A stretch of 42,161 nucleotides of DNA from Acidiluteibacter sp965660325. Its GTDB lineage: Bacteria > Bacteroidota > Bacteroidia > Flavobacteriales_E > Vicingaceae. The DNA is taken from positions 1 to 42,161 of the forward strand of contig CBFHZL010000009.1 of the NCBI GenBank assembly GCA_965660325.1. The letters run 5' to 3'. Shown one piece after another: positions 1-7,469 of the stretch. Under the pieces are notes generated by a model. It was not told where the DNA came from. It saw only the letters and a list, made by a program, of their open reading frames with translations, and did not search any database. Each line of letters opens with the position of its first letter. Positions within the stretch are counted from its first letter, which is position 1. Position numbers and translations under genes: made by a program.

Positions 1-34
1 TTGGAGGTAGCTTAAATGGATGGTAGAAAAAAAT

Positions 35-42
35 TATATTCG
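35..42 (+). promoter_or_regulatory. Candidate -7 promoter box upstream of ompH pair
   Basis: TATATTCG lies 40 bases before the first OmpH start. It differs at one position from the Bacteroidota -7 consensus TAnnTTTG. The same octamer precedes the T9SS protein gene at 3311, and related TAnnTTCG boxes precede the genes at 29076 and 36774. No clear TTTG -33 element was seen, so this is a pattern-based inference. Confidence 0.4.
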
Positions 43-82
43 CACATCTATTTAATTTAAGTTGAACCAAAATTAAATTGAA

Positions 83-604
83 ATGAAAAAACTAGTTTTA
101 TTATTTGTCTTTGCGGCCGTTACTACCGCTACTTTTGCTCAAAAGTTTGCTTACATTGATACGGAGTATATCTTAAAAAATATTCCTGAATACAATACGG
201 CTCAAAAAGAGCTTGATAATTTATCAAAGCAATGGCAGCAACAAATTGAACGCAAGTACGCTGATATTGATAAAATGTACAAAGACTATCAAGCAGAAGA
301 AATCTTGCTGACAGAAGAGATGAAGAATAAGCGGAGAGAAGAGATCATCAAGGCGGAACAAGCAGCAAAAGATTTCCAAAAGTCAAAATTTGGAGTCGAT
401 GGGGAACTCTTTAGCAAGCGTCAAGAACTTATCAAGCCGATACAAGATGAAATTTATAAAGCGGTAAAAGAAATATCTTCTATGCAGCAATTCGCTATCA
501 TTTTTGATAAATCAAGTGCCTTAACATTAATCTACACCAATCCACGTTACGACAAAAGCGATGACGTAATCAAGCGATTGGGTTATACCCCTACTACCAA
601 ATAA
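83..604 (+). CDS. OmpH/Skp family periplasmic chaperone (first copy)
   Basis: A periplasmic chaperone of the OmpH/Skp family, which holds unfolded outer-membrane proteins before BamA inserts them. The 173-residue protein opens with a signal peptide (about residues 1-19, ending TFAQ). A YIDTEYIL segment typical of the family start follows, then a long charged, Gln/Lys/Glu-rich helical stretch (about 40-120) matching the coiled-coil tentacles, and a C-terminal strand region (FAIIFDKSSALTLIY). A second family member follows after 43 bases and the two probably share a transcript. In Bacteroidota this pair commonly lies between bamA and murI; murI is indeed downstream, so bamA may lie just left of the window. 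The first 82 bases hold no gene I can support. Confidence 0.9.
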   Translation: MKKLVLLFVFAAVTTATFAQKFAYIDTEYILKNIPEYNTAQKELDNLSKQWQQQIERKYADIDKMYKDYQAEEILLTEEMKNKRREEIIKAEQAAKDFQKSKFGVDGELFSKRQELIKPIQDEIYKAVKEISSMQQFAIIFDKSSALTLIYTNPRYDKSDDVIKRLGYTPTTK

Positions 605-647
605 TCAATAATTTAAATAAGTAAATCTTCAAATAATCTATACAACA

Positions 648-1151
648 ATGAAATTCATTAAACTATTCACCTTAATTGCATTATTCACTACTACAACTGT
701 TGGTTTTGCGCAAAAACTAGGACACGTTAACTCAAATGAGATCTTGTCTATTATGCCTGAAAAGGTTCAAGCTGAAAAAGACTTTCAAACATACACTTCT
801 CAATTAGAGGAGCAATTACAAAAAATGTCTAAAGAGTTACAGGCGAAGTACAGTGACTACCAAACAAATCAAGCTAATATGTCTGAGCCAATTAAAAAGG
901 CTAAAGAGAATGAAATTCGCGACATGGAATCTAGAATTCAGGAATTTAGAGCTGGAGCAGAAGAAGATTTAGCGAAAAAAGAAAACGAGCTATTAGAGCC
1001 AATCATCACGAAAGTAAAAGTTGCCATTGAAGAAGTAGCAAAAGAAGGGCAATACACCTACATCTTTGATTCTAGCGCAGGTATTTTACTTTATGCAAAA
1101 GACTCAGAAGACATTATGAGTAAAGTGAAGAAAAAGCTTGGATTGATATAA
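648..1151 (+). CDS. OmpH/Skp family periplasmic chaperone (second copy)
   Basis: Second of two tandem OmpH/Skp chaperones, 167 residues. It has a signal peptide ending at about residue 21 (VGFAQ), a LGHVNSNEIL start of the mature domain, a charged helical middle (about 40-115) and a C-terminal YTYIFDSSAGILLY strand region that closely parallels the first copy. The pair are clearly paralogues but have diverged, which suggests an old duplication with possibly different clients; that last point is inference. A strong hairpin terminator follows the stop codon within 25 bases, so the transcript probably ends here. Confidence 0.9.
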   Translation: MKFIKLFTLIALFTTTTVGFAQKLGHVNSNEILSIMPEKVQAEKDFQTYTSQLEEQLQKMSKELQAKYSDYQTNQANMSEPIKKAKENEIRDMESRIQEFRAGAEEDLAKKENELLEPIITKVKVAIEEVAKEGQYTYIFDSSAGILLYAKDSEDIMSKVKKKLGLI

Positions 1152-1173
1152 ATTGAAGTAAAACTTCTAACTT

Positions 1174-1203
1174 AGGCAGTTCATTTAGAACTGCCTTTTT
1201 TTT
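1174..1203 (+). terminator. Rho-independent terminator of the ompH pair
   Basis: A perfect 9-bp stem (AGGCAGTTC, loop ATTTA, GAACTGCCT) is followed by a run of eight T. It ends only three bases before the predicted start of murI, an unusual arrangement discussed in the findings. Confidence 0.85.
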
Positions 1204-1206
1204 GCA

Positions 1207-2034
1207 TTGAAAACAACAGCACATATATTAGAAAAACACCAACCCATTGGAGTCTTTGATTCAGGTATTGGTGGGTTAACCGTAGCTAACGCGATTCAAA
1301 AACACCTACCGAACGAAGAAATTATCTACTTTGGTGATACCGCGCACTTGCCATACGGAGATAAGGCACCCTATTCTATTAAACATTATAGTACTGAAAT
1401 TGCCAAATTTTTACTCGAAAAAAACTGCAAACTAATTGTGATTGCATGCAATACAGCATCATCAATAGCAGTGAAAGATGTGCAAAAAGTCACCAAGGGA
1501 AAGGCGATACTCGTTAATGTGATAGACCCAGTGGTAGAAACAGTCCATCAGCAGTCTCAGCCTGGAAACCATGTAGGTATTATTGGCACAAAAGGAACCA
1601 TTAAGTCAGGCGTTTACAGAAAAAAGTTGCGAGCACTAAATAAAGAGCTAAATGTATCCTCTATGGCTACCCCGCTCCTTGCGCCGATGATCGAAGAGGG
1701 TTTTATAAACGATAAAATATCCCAAACCGTTCTAGAATCCTATTTAACCGATAAAAAACTGAATGCCATTGATGCAATCATACTCGCTTGCACGCACTAC
1801 CCGTTAATTAAAGACGAGATAAATGCGTTCTACAAGGGACGTGTTAATGTGGTAGATTCAGCAGATATTGTTGGTCGGTACGTAAAAGAGCAATTGGAAA
1901 AAAACAACCTACTGAATGATAAAATTGCTCCTAATCATCAGTTTTTTGTTTCGGATTATACTTCTTCGTTTGAAAGAAGTACGCGTTATTTCTTCACCGA
2001 GAAAATCACGCTTGAGAAAGCTGCTATTTGGTAA
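1207..2034 (+). CDS. murI: Glutamate racemase MurI
   Basis: Converts L-glutamate to D-glutamate for peptidoglycan, in the cytoplasm and without a cofactor. At 275 residues it has the usual length. The diagnostic motifs are present: IGVFDSGIGGLTV at 14-26, the first catalytic Cys81 in ACNTAS, and the second, Cys195, in LACTHYPL. The only start upstream of the conserved core is a TTG at 1207; no ATG or GTG lies in frame before the IGVFDSG motif. That TTG sits three bases after the T-run of the ompH terminator, leaving no room for a normal leader. Either terminator read-through supplies the message or a promoter overlaps the ompH end. The product assignment is very secure; the exact start is less so. 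Confidence 0.95.
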   Translation: MKTTAHILEKHQPIGVFDSGIGGLTVANAIQKHLPNEEIIYFGDTAHLPYGDKAPYSIKHYSTEIAKFLLEKNCKLIVIACNTASSIAVKDVQKVTKGKAILVNVIDPVVETVHQQSQPGNHVGIIGTKGTIKSGVYRKKLRALNKELNVSSMATPLLAPMIEEGFINDKISQTVLESYLTDKKLNAIDAIILACTHYPLIKDEINAFYKGRVNVVDSADIVGRYVKEQLEKNNLLNDKIAPNHQFFVSDYTSSFERSTRYFFTEKITLEKAAIW

Positions 2035-2036
2035 TC

Positions 2037-2549
2037 TTACTTAAACCAAGAAGAATACTTCACATAATTTCCAGAAATGCGATTGATCTCTCCCTCAATT
2101 AAATTTTGATCCGCCTGCTTGACCAATTTTGCAGGAACTCCTGCATAAACACTTCCCGCCTTTACATGAGTACCTTCTAACAAAACAGCTCCTGCAGCAA
2201 TAATAGAATTACTCTCTACAACGCAATTATCCATAACAATTGACCCCATACCGATCAACACATTATCATGAATGGTGCAACCGTGTACCAAGGCATTGTG
2301 CCCAATTGAAACATTGTTCCCAATGGTTGTTCCTGCTTTCTCATAAGTACAATGAATAACTGCACCATCTTGAACATTAACACGGTTTCCCATTTTTATA
2401 AAGTTTACATCTCCACGAACTACAGCACTAAACCAAATGCTGCACTCGTCTCCCATGGTCACATCACCCAAAATAGTTGCATTCTCAGCGAGAAAACAAT
2501 CTTTACCCATTAGTGGTTTTTTTCCCAATACAGTTTTAATCAATGCCAT
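2037..2549 (-). CDS. Gamma carbonic anhydrase family protein (left-handed beta helix)
   Basis: A 170-residue hexapeptide-repeat protein of the gamma carbonic anhydrase/YrdA/PaaY type. Imperfect hexapeptide turns run from about residue 20 to 140 and should build a left-handed beta helix that trimerises. The three zinc-ligand histidines of the family can be placed at His66, His84 and His89 (VIHCTY, SIGHNALVHG). This supports a metal-binding enzyme, but many homologues lack measured carbonic anhydrase activity, so the substrate is open. The gene is convergent with murI, with two bases between the stops. It is divergent from the NifU gene, whose promoter must lie in the 79-base gap. Confidence 0.85.
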   Translation of the reverse strand: MALIKTVLGKKPLMGKDCFLAENATILGDVTMGDECSIWFSAVVRGDVNFIKMGNRVNVQDGAVIHCTYEKAGTTIGNNVSIGHNALVHGCTIHDNVLIGMGSIVMDNCVVESNSIIAAGAVLLEGTHVKAGSVYAGVPAKLVKQADQNLIEGEINRISGNYVKYSSWFK

Positions 2550-2604
2550 AATTCTATCTTTTTATCTAATCTGTTTTTTACAAAGAAAGCAATACATTTC
2601 TTAA

Positions 2605-2612
2605 TACCTTTG
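2605..2612 (+). promoter_or_regulatory. Candidate -7 promoter box of the NifU gene
   Basis: TACCTTTG matches the Bacteroidota -7 consensus TAnnTTTG exactly and lies 16 bases before the ATG at 2629. A clear -33 TTTG was not seen. Confidence 0.45.
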
Positions 2613-2628
2613 CATAAAATACACAACC

Positions 2629-3264
2629 ATGGAAACTAAACTAGCACCACATAGCATATACGCAGAAAGCACACCGAACCCTTCTACGATGAAGTTTGTA
2701 TCTAACCGATACCTTATTGTAGATGGAGAAGTGTATGAATTTAATAACGCAACAGAAGCAGCAGTTTCAGATCTAGCTACTGAATTATTTACCTTTCCAT
2801 TCGTAACGGGTGTTTTTATTGCAAGTAATTTCGTGAGTATTCGAAAGAGTGACATTGTTGATTGGGACGATGTCATTTTAGAACTAAAAACATTTATTGG
2901 AGACTTCTTAAATGCAGAAGGCGCGCAAATTGTTGATAAGGAAAAAGCAAAAGCGTTACAGAGCCAACAAACCGATAATCAACCAGAAGAAGAGCAACAC
3001 TCTATTCCGGTTCCAAGCAGAGAAGATCTATCGGAGGTTGAAGGTAAAATCTCTGATATATTAGATGAGTACGTGCGTCCTGCTGTAGAAGGAGATGGTG
3101 GTGCCATTCATTTCCATTCGTTTAAAAATGGAGTGGTTAGCGTGGTTCTAAAAGGAGCTTGCAGCGGTTGTCCATCGTCTACTATGACTCTAAAATCTGG
3201 AATTCAGAACCTATTAATGGATATGATGCCAGAGGTTAAAGAAGTGGAGGCAATCAACGGATAA
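2629..3264 (+). CDS. NifU-family Fe-S cluster scaffold/carrier with Nfu N-terminal domain
   Basis: A 211-residue two-domain Fe-S protein. Residues about 10-95 form the Nfu/NifU N-terminal domain (AESTPNPSTMKF is its signature start). An acidic, Gln-rich linker at 105-130 follows, then the C-terminal NifU domain (about 135-210), whose CSGC motif (Cys178, Cys181) binds a cluster between two subunits. The family receives clusters from the SUF scaffold and delivers them to target apoproteins. The gene stands alone, with its own probable promoter. Targets are not indicated by the neighbours. Confidence 0.9.
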   Translation: METKLAPHSIYAESTPNPSTMKFVSNRYLIVDGEVYEFNNATEAAVSDLATELFTFPFVTGVFIASNFVSIRKSDIVDWDDVILELKTFIGDFLNAEGAQIVDKEKAKALQSQQTDNQPEEEQHSIPVPSREDLSEVEGKISDILDEYVRPAVEGDGGAIHFHSFKNGVVSVVLKGACSGCPSSTMTLKSGIQNLLMDMMPEVKEVEAING

Positions 3265-3286
3265 ATCGTTCTAATATGGTTTTTCG

Positions 3287-3294
3287 TATATTCG
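3287..3294 (+). promoter_or_regulatory. Candidate -7 promoter box of the T9SS protein gene
   Basis: TATATTCG, identical to the octamer at 35-42, lies 16 bases before the ATG at 3311. Its repetition before unrelated genes supports a promoter role by inference. Confidence 0.4.
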
Positions 3295-3310
3295 TTAAAA
3301 ATTGAAAGCC

Positions 3311-4672
3311 ATGAGATTATTTACATTTTTGTCGGTAATTGCCGTTAGCATCAGTTCATTTGCTCAAATAACAATCACGAGTGCAGATATGCCAATTAAG
3401 GGCGACACCTTGCGCTATAGTGGAGCAATACTGGATTCTATTGGGGAAGCGAACTTTAATATTTCTGGTCCCAATGCTACATGGAATTTTTCATCCATCA
3501 CCCCATCCATGCAAGGGATGGCAAATTATCTACCGGGATCACAAACTCCGTATGGGGCGACTTTCAATAATCAGAATTCCTTTGGAAGAAAGGCAGCTGA
3601 TAATTTAGATTTACAAGGAAACCAAGTTTCTGACGTTTATGAATTTTTTAGCACCTCTAATGCTGATTTTAGGCGTGATGGTCTTGGTGCGAACTTCTTA
3701 GTTAATATAGCGAATAGTTTTTCTGACCCGGACGAAGTTTACCAGTTTCCTCTAGACTATGCAGACGCAGATAGCAGTACCTTTAGCCTAACAGCAAACA
3801 TCTCTATTTTTGGAACATTTTACAGCAGAGGCTACCGGAAAAACGTAGTAGATGGTTATGGAACGATTACTACACCATATGGCACATTTAACTGCATTAG
3901 GGTTAGAACTGATTTAGTTTCAAACGACTCGGTAAGTGCCATTGGCCAAAACGTAGGAATTAACAGCATCATAAGAGAATACAAATGGTTGGCAAATGGG
4001 GAGCATTTGCCGGTTATGCAAGTAAATGGCACAGTTGTCAACAATGAGTTTGTTCCTTCGACTGCTATCTACAGAGATAATAAGCGTAACGTTCCTGAAA
4101 ACCCTGAATTAGAGGCTATATTTAGCATTAACAATACAAACCCTGAAATTAATAAAGATACAGTAAAGATTGTTAGTCAAGTAATTGATGAAGGTAGAAC
4201 AGCATATGAGTTTCAATTTACACCGAATACAGTAACGTTTGTGAATAATACTTCTTCATTTTCACCTAGACCAGAAGTATTGTTTGATGCTGTAGGCTAT
4301 TACACCATTGACTTTTTCGTTACGAATAGCAATGGTTCTGCAGATAGCACCTATACTAATCATGTTTTTGCGACCTTAAACTCTTCAGTTAAGGAAACAA
4401 GCTTACTAGAAAAATCTATGTCAGTTTTTCCTAACCCTGCAAGCGCAAACGAAGGATGCAAACTTTCTTTTGAGTTGGAAGAACAAAGTAACATCATTTA
4501 TGAGTTAGTAAATCTGGAGGGAAAGCGAATTCACATTGCTGACGGTGGTCAAAAAGCTCCAGGAAGTTACACAGAAAGTTTACCGTTTAATCTGAATGGT
4601 TTAAGTGGAGTTTACTTTTTGAGAGTTCATACGAATGAAGGCTACAGCGCTAGAAAGTTGATTGTTCGATAA
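3311..4672 (+). CDS. Secreted protein with T9SS type A sorting domain
   Basis: A 453-residue exported protein. I chose the ATG at 3311 rather than a TTG three codons upstream, because it gives a clean signal peptide (MRLFTFLSVIAVSISSFAQ). The body (about 20-280) has no family I can name; it is Asn/Ser/Thr-rich and probably beta-sheet. A PKD-like segment lies at about 275-355 (FDAVGYYTIDFFVTN). The last 80 residues are a type A T9SS sorting tail (VFPNPA, then LVNLEGKRI and GVYFLRVHTNEG), which directs passage through the type IX system and anchoring or release at the surface. The role is unknown; the gene is monocistronic. Confidence 0.85.
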   Translation: MRLFTFLSVIAVSISSFAQITITSADMPIKGDTLRYSGAILDSIGEANFNISGPNATWNFSSITPSMQGMANYLPGSQTPYGATFNNQNSFGRKAADNLDLQGNQVSDVYEFFSTSNADFRRDGLGANFLVNIANSFSDPDEVYQFPLDYADADSSTFSLTANISIFGTFYSRGYRKNVVDGYGTITTPYGTFNCIRVRTDLVSNDSVSAIGQNVGINSIIREYKWLANGEHLPVMQVNGTVVNNEFVPSTAIYRDNKRNVPENPELEAIFSINNTNPEINKDTVKIVSQVIDEGRTAYEFQFTPNTVTFVNNTSSFSPRPEVLFDAVGYYTIDFFVTNSNGSADSTYTNHVFATLNSSVKETSLLEKSMSVFPNPASANEGCKLSFELEEQSNIIYELVNLEGKRIHIADGGQKAPGSYTESLPFNLNGLSGVYFLRVHTNEGYSARKLIVR

Positions 4673-4801
4673 TCATATAATTTGCGTCACAATTTGTGTC
4701 GTAAAATCCACACGGACATCCATTAAAATCAACCATCTATCTAATTAACAGAATCATAAAAGTAGGTCTGTTTTTTGACATTCGATTAGAAAAAATCTCG
4801 C

Positions 4802-6142
4802 GTGAATTTTCTAGGACCCAATCGTAAGACACCAATTGACATTCTACTCAAGCCAGTAGATAACCTACTGAAAAATAAAGCCTCATCAGGAATACTATTA
4901 TTTCTAGCAGTGATTGCAGCCCTCGTTTGGGTAAATTTTATTGATGCCGATAGTTATCACCATTTGTGGGAAAATACCATTGGTTTTACCGTCGGTAGTT
5001 TCTCGATAGAGAAATCGCTACACTATTGGATTAATGATGGGTTAATGACTATTTTCTTTTTTACAGTAGGTCTTGAAATAAAGCGAGAGATTATGGCAGG
5101 TGATCTTTCTTCACCAAAAAAAGCAGCACTACCGATCGCAGCGGCTATTGGTGGTATGGCTTTTCCTGCGCTTATTTACCTTGCCTTTAATAATGGTACT
5201 CCTGCAGAGTCAGGATGGGGCGTTCCCATGGCTACTGATATTGCTTTTTCGTTGGGTGTATTAAGTTTACTCGGAAAACGTGTTCCTTTATCGCTAAAAG
5301 TCTTCCTAACCGCCTTAGCTATCGTAGATGACCTTGGGGCAGTTTTGGTGATTGCTTTTTTCTACACAGAAAACTTATACATCAATTACCTAGAATGGGG
5401 CGGTTTATTTTTTGTCCTTTTAGTGATCGGTAATTTACTGGGAGTTAGAAAAAGTGGTTTCTACATCATTATTGGAACGTGCGGTTTATGGATTGCTTTT
5501 CTGCTTTCAGGGGTGCATGCTACTCTTGCAGGAGTATTAATTGCAGCAGCTATACCGGCTAGAGTAAAAATAGACGAACGTTTTTTCCTTAAAAAATTGA
5601 ACTTTTTGATTGATAAGTTTAAACATGCAAAGCGAACCGAAAGTTCATTTGTAACAGAAGAGCAGCAAGATGTGCTTGAACAAATAAAAGATACCCGTGC
5701 GATGGCTGAAACACCATTACAAAAAATGGAACATGCCTTAAACCCTATAGTAGCTTATCTCATTTTGCCCCTTTTTGCACTTAGTAATGCGGGACTGATA
5801 ATTAATGCCGAGATATTGGGTTCTTTGCTCAGTAACGTATCATTGGGTATAGGAATGGGGCTCATTTTGGGTAAAACAATTGGTATAGTTTTACTCTCTT
5901 ATTTATTGGTAAAATTAAAAGTAGCTTTTCTACCACCTAACACTACTTGGATGCAAATGGTTGGTATCGGACTAATGGCCGGTATTGGGTTTACCATGTC
6001 CATATTTATAGCTGAACTTGCCTTCACAGACGCACTCATGAAAGAACAAGCTAAAATGGCCATATTGGTAGCGTCCTTACTTTCTGGTTTGGGAGGATAC
6101 TTTGTTTTACGATTTTCAAGTAAAGCACAAAAAAAGGGCTGA
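4802..6142 (+). CDS. nhaA: Na+/H+ antiporter NhaA
   Basis: An inner-membrane antiporter that exports Na+ in exchange for protons, for pH and sodium homeostasis. The 446-residue protein has about 12 hydrophobic segments and the key acidic residues: Asp146 in MATDIAFS and the ion-binding pair Asp176-Asp177 in AIVDDLGA, equivalent to Asp133 and Asp163-164 of E. coli NhaA. A hydrophilic insert at about 255-310 is longer than in E. coli. The start is GTG at 4802; no in-frame ATG lies before the conserved N-terminal helix. Its stop overlaps a bidirectional terminator shared with sucB. It suggests a sodium-rich, possibly marine setting, but NhaA also occurs in freshwater species. Confidence 0.95.
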   Translation: MNFLGPNRKTPIDILLKPVDNLLKNKASSGILLFLAVIAALVWVNFIDADSYHHLWENTIGFTVGSFSIEKSLHYWINDGLMTIFFFTVGLEIKREIMAGDLSSPKKAALPIAAAIGGMAFPALIYLAFNNGTPAESGWGVPMATDIAFSLGVLSLLGKRVPLSLKVFLTALAIVDDLGAVLVIAFFYTENLYINYLEWGGLFFVLLVIGNLLGVRKSGFYIIIGTCGLWIAFLLSGVHATLAGVLIAAAIPARVKIDERFFLKKLNFLIDKFKHAKRTESSFVTEEQQDVLEQIKDTRAMAETPLQKMEHALNPIVAYLILPLFALSNAGLIINAEILGSLLSNVSLGIGMGLILGKTIGIVLLSYLLVKLKVAFLPPNTTWMQMVGIGLMAGIGFTMSIFIAELAFTDALMKEQAKMAILVASLLSGLGGYFVLRFSSKAQKKG

Positions 6143-6162
6143 AAGTAGTCTTTCAGCCCTTT
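6133..6162. terminator. Bidirectional terminator between nhaA and sucB
   Basis: A perfect 13-bp stem (AAAGGGCTGAAAG, loop TAGT, CTTTCAGCCCTTT) between two convergent genes. The nhaA stop codon lies inside the stem, and sucB ends 18 bases to the right. A-rich sequence on the left provides the U-run for the sucB direction. Confidence 0.8.
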
Positions 6163-6180
6163 GAAATAGATTATCATATT

Positions 6181-7434
6181 TTATAATCCCAATAAAACCT
6201 CTTCCGGATCTTTCCCTCCAAAAATCATTTTAGTCGGATTTTCAATCATTTCTTTTACTTTCACTAAGAAGCTAACTGATTCCTTTCCATCGATAATTCG
6301 GTGATCGTATGATAACGCCAAATACATCATAGGACGTATTTCTACTTTTCCATCGATGGCAACAGGACGCTCAACAATGTTGTGCATTCCTAGTATAGCA
6401 CTCTGCGGTGGATTAATGATTGGTGTACTCATCATTGAGCCAAAAACACCACCATTAGTAATGGTAAATGTTCCACCAGTCATTTCATCAATTGATATTT
6501 TACCATCTCTAGCTTTAATCGCTAAACGCTTGATTTCAGCCTCAATTTCAGCCAAACTCATTTGCTCAGCATTTCTAACCACGGGTACCATCAAACCTTT
6601 TGGGCTACTTACCGCAATGCCGATATCTGCATAGTCATGGAAGATCACTTCTTTTCCATCAATCATTGCATTCACAGCAGGGTAATGATTTAATGCTTCA
6701 GTAACTGCTTTTGTAAAGAATGACATAAAGCCTAAGTTCACTTCTTTTACTTCCTTAAACTTTGCTTTATATCGAGCACGTAAATCCATGATAGGCTTCA
6801 TATCTACCTCGTTAAAAGTAGTTAGCATAGCGGTTTCGTTTTTTACTGAAACTAATCGTTCAGCAATTTTACGACGAAGCGTACTCATTTTTTCATTGCG
6901 CTTATCTCTGGTTCCGCCCCAACCTTGAGCAGCATCAGCAGAAACTCCAGCAGCCATTGCGTTAACAACATCTTGCTTGGTAATTCTACCGCCTTTTCCT
7001 GTGCCAGTCACTTTATTCGGAGGCACTCCATTATCGCTCATCGCCTTTCTTGCCGAAGGAGATGGATGACCTTCTGCATGGCTCGACTCAGACTTCTCCT
7101 CTTTCTTAGCTGAAGAATCAGATGCCGCTTTTGGCGCTTCCTTTTTATCTTCTTTTTCTTCCTTCGCAGGAGCTTCTTCCTTTTTCTCAGGAGCTTCTGC
7201 TTCTGTATCAATTTCAGCAACCACATCTCCCACAGCAACGGTGTCACCCTCTTCTGCCTTAAATGTAATTACTCCCGCTTCAGGTGCAGTTAGTTCCAAT
7301 GTTGCTTTGTCTGAATCTACTTCAGCAATCACATCATCTTTTTCTACATAATCTCCTTCTGTAACAACCCATGTTGCTATTTCCACTTCTGAAATGGATT
7401 CTCCCGGAGAAGGAACTTTAACTTCGTATGCCAT
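6181..7434 (-). CDS. sucB: 2-oxoglutarate dehydrogenase E2, dihydrolipoyl succinyltransferase
   Basis: The E2 core of the 2-oxoglutarate dehydrogenase complex, which moves the succinyl group from E1 to CoA in the TCA cycle. The 417-residue protein has one lipoyl domain (1-77) with the lipoylated Lys43 in EVDSDKATLEL. An acidic/Lys/Ala linker with repeated KEEK-like units (78-120) and an E1/E3-binding domain (about 123-160, SPSARKAMSDNGV) follow, then the acyltransferase core (about 180-417) with the catalytic His in LSYDHRIIDG. The downstream position after sucA (35-base gap) and a single lipoyl domain favour the succinyl- over the acetyltransferase. Confidence 0.96.
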   Translation of the reverse strand: MAYEVKVPSPGESISEVEIATWVVTEGDYVEKDDVIAEVDSDKATLELTAPEAGVITFKAEEGDTVAVGDVVAEIDTEAEAPEKKEEAPAKEEKEDKKEAPKAASDSSAKKEEKSESSHAEGHPSPSARKAMSDNGVPPNKVTGTGKGGRITKQDVVNAMAAGVSADAAQGWGGTRDKRNEKMSTLRRKIAERLVSVKNETAMLTTFNEVDMKPIMDLRARYKAKFKEVKEVNLGFMSFFTKAVTEALNHYPAVNAMIDGKEVIFHDYADIGIAVSSPKGLMVPVVRNAEQMSLAEIEAEIKRLAIKARDGKISIDEMTGGTFTITNGGVFGSMMSTPIINPPQSAILGMHNIVERPVAIDGKVEIRPMMYLALSYDHRIIDGKESVSFLVKVKEMIENPTKMIFGGKDPEEVLLGL

Positions 7435-7469
7435 AATTTCTAGCTATGATAATTTTTATTTTCTAATTC

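Noticed and set aside
2601..2876. 91-residue minus-strand frame opposite the NifU gene
   Set aside because: It lies wholly over the strongly supported NifU coding region and its promoter, and its translation has no recognisable motif.
4688..4698. CACAATTTGTG palindrome upstream of nhaA
   Set aside because: An 11-base AT-rich palindrome is likely to occur by chance and no second copy was seen.
6925..7113. Short plus-strand frame over the sucB linker and E1/E3-binding region
   Set aside because: It is antisense to a confirmed enzyme with no promoter-like sequence or family features.
7038..7247. Lys/Arg-rich 69-residue frame on the minus strand inside sucB
   Set aside because: It is the shifted-frame reading of the acidic, repetitive sucB linker, which gives basic low-complexity peptides by codon composition.
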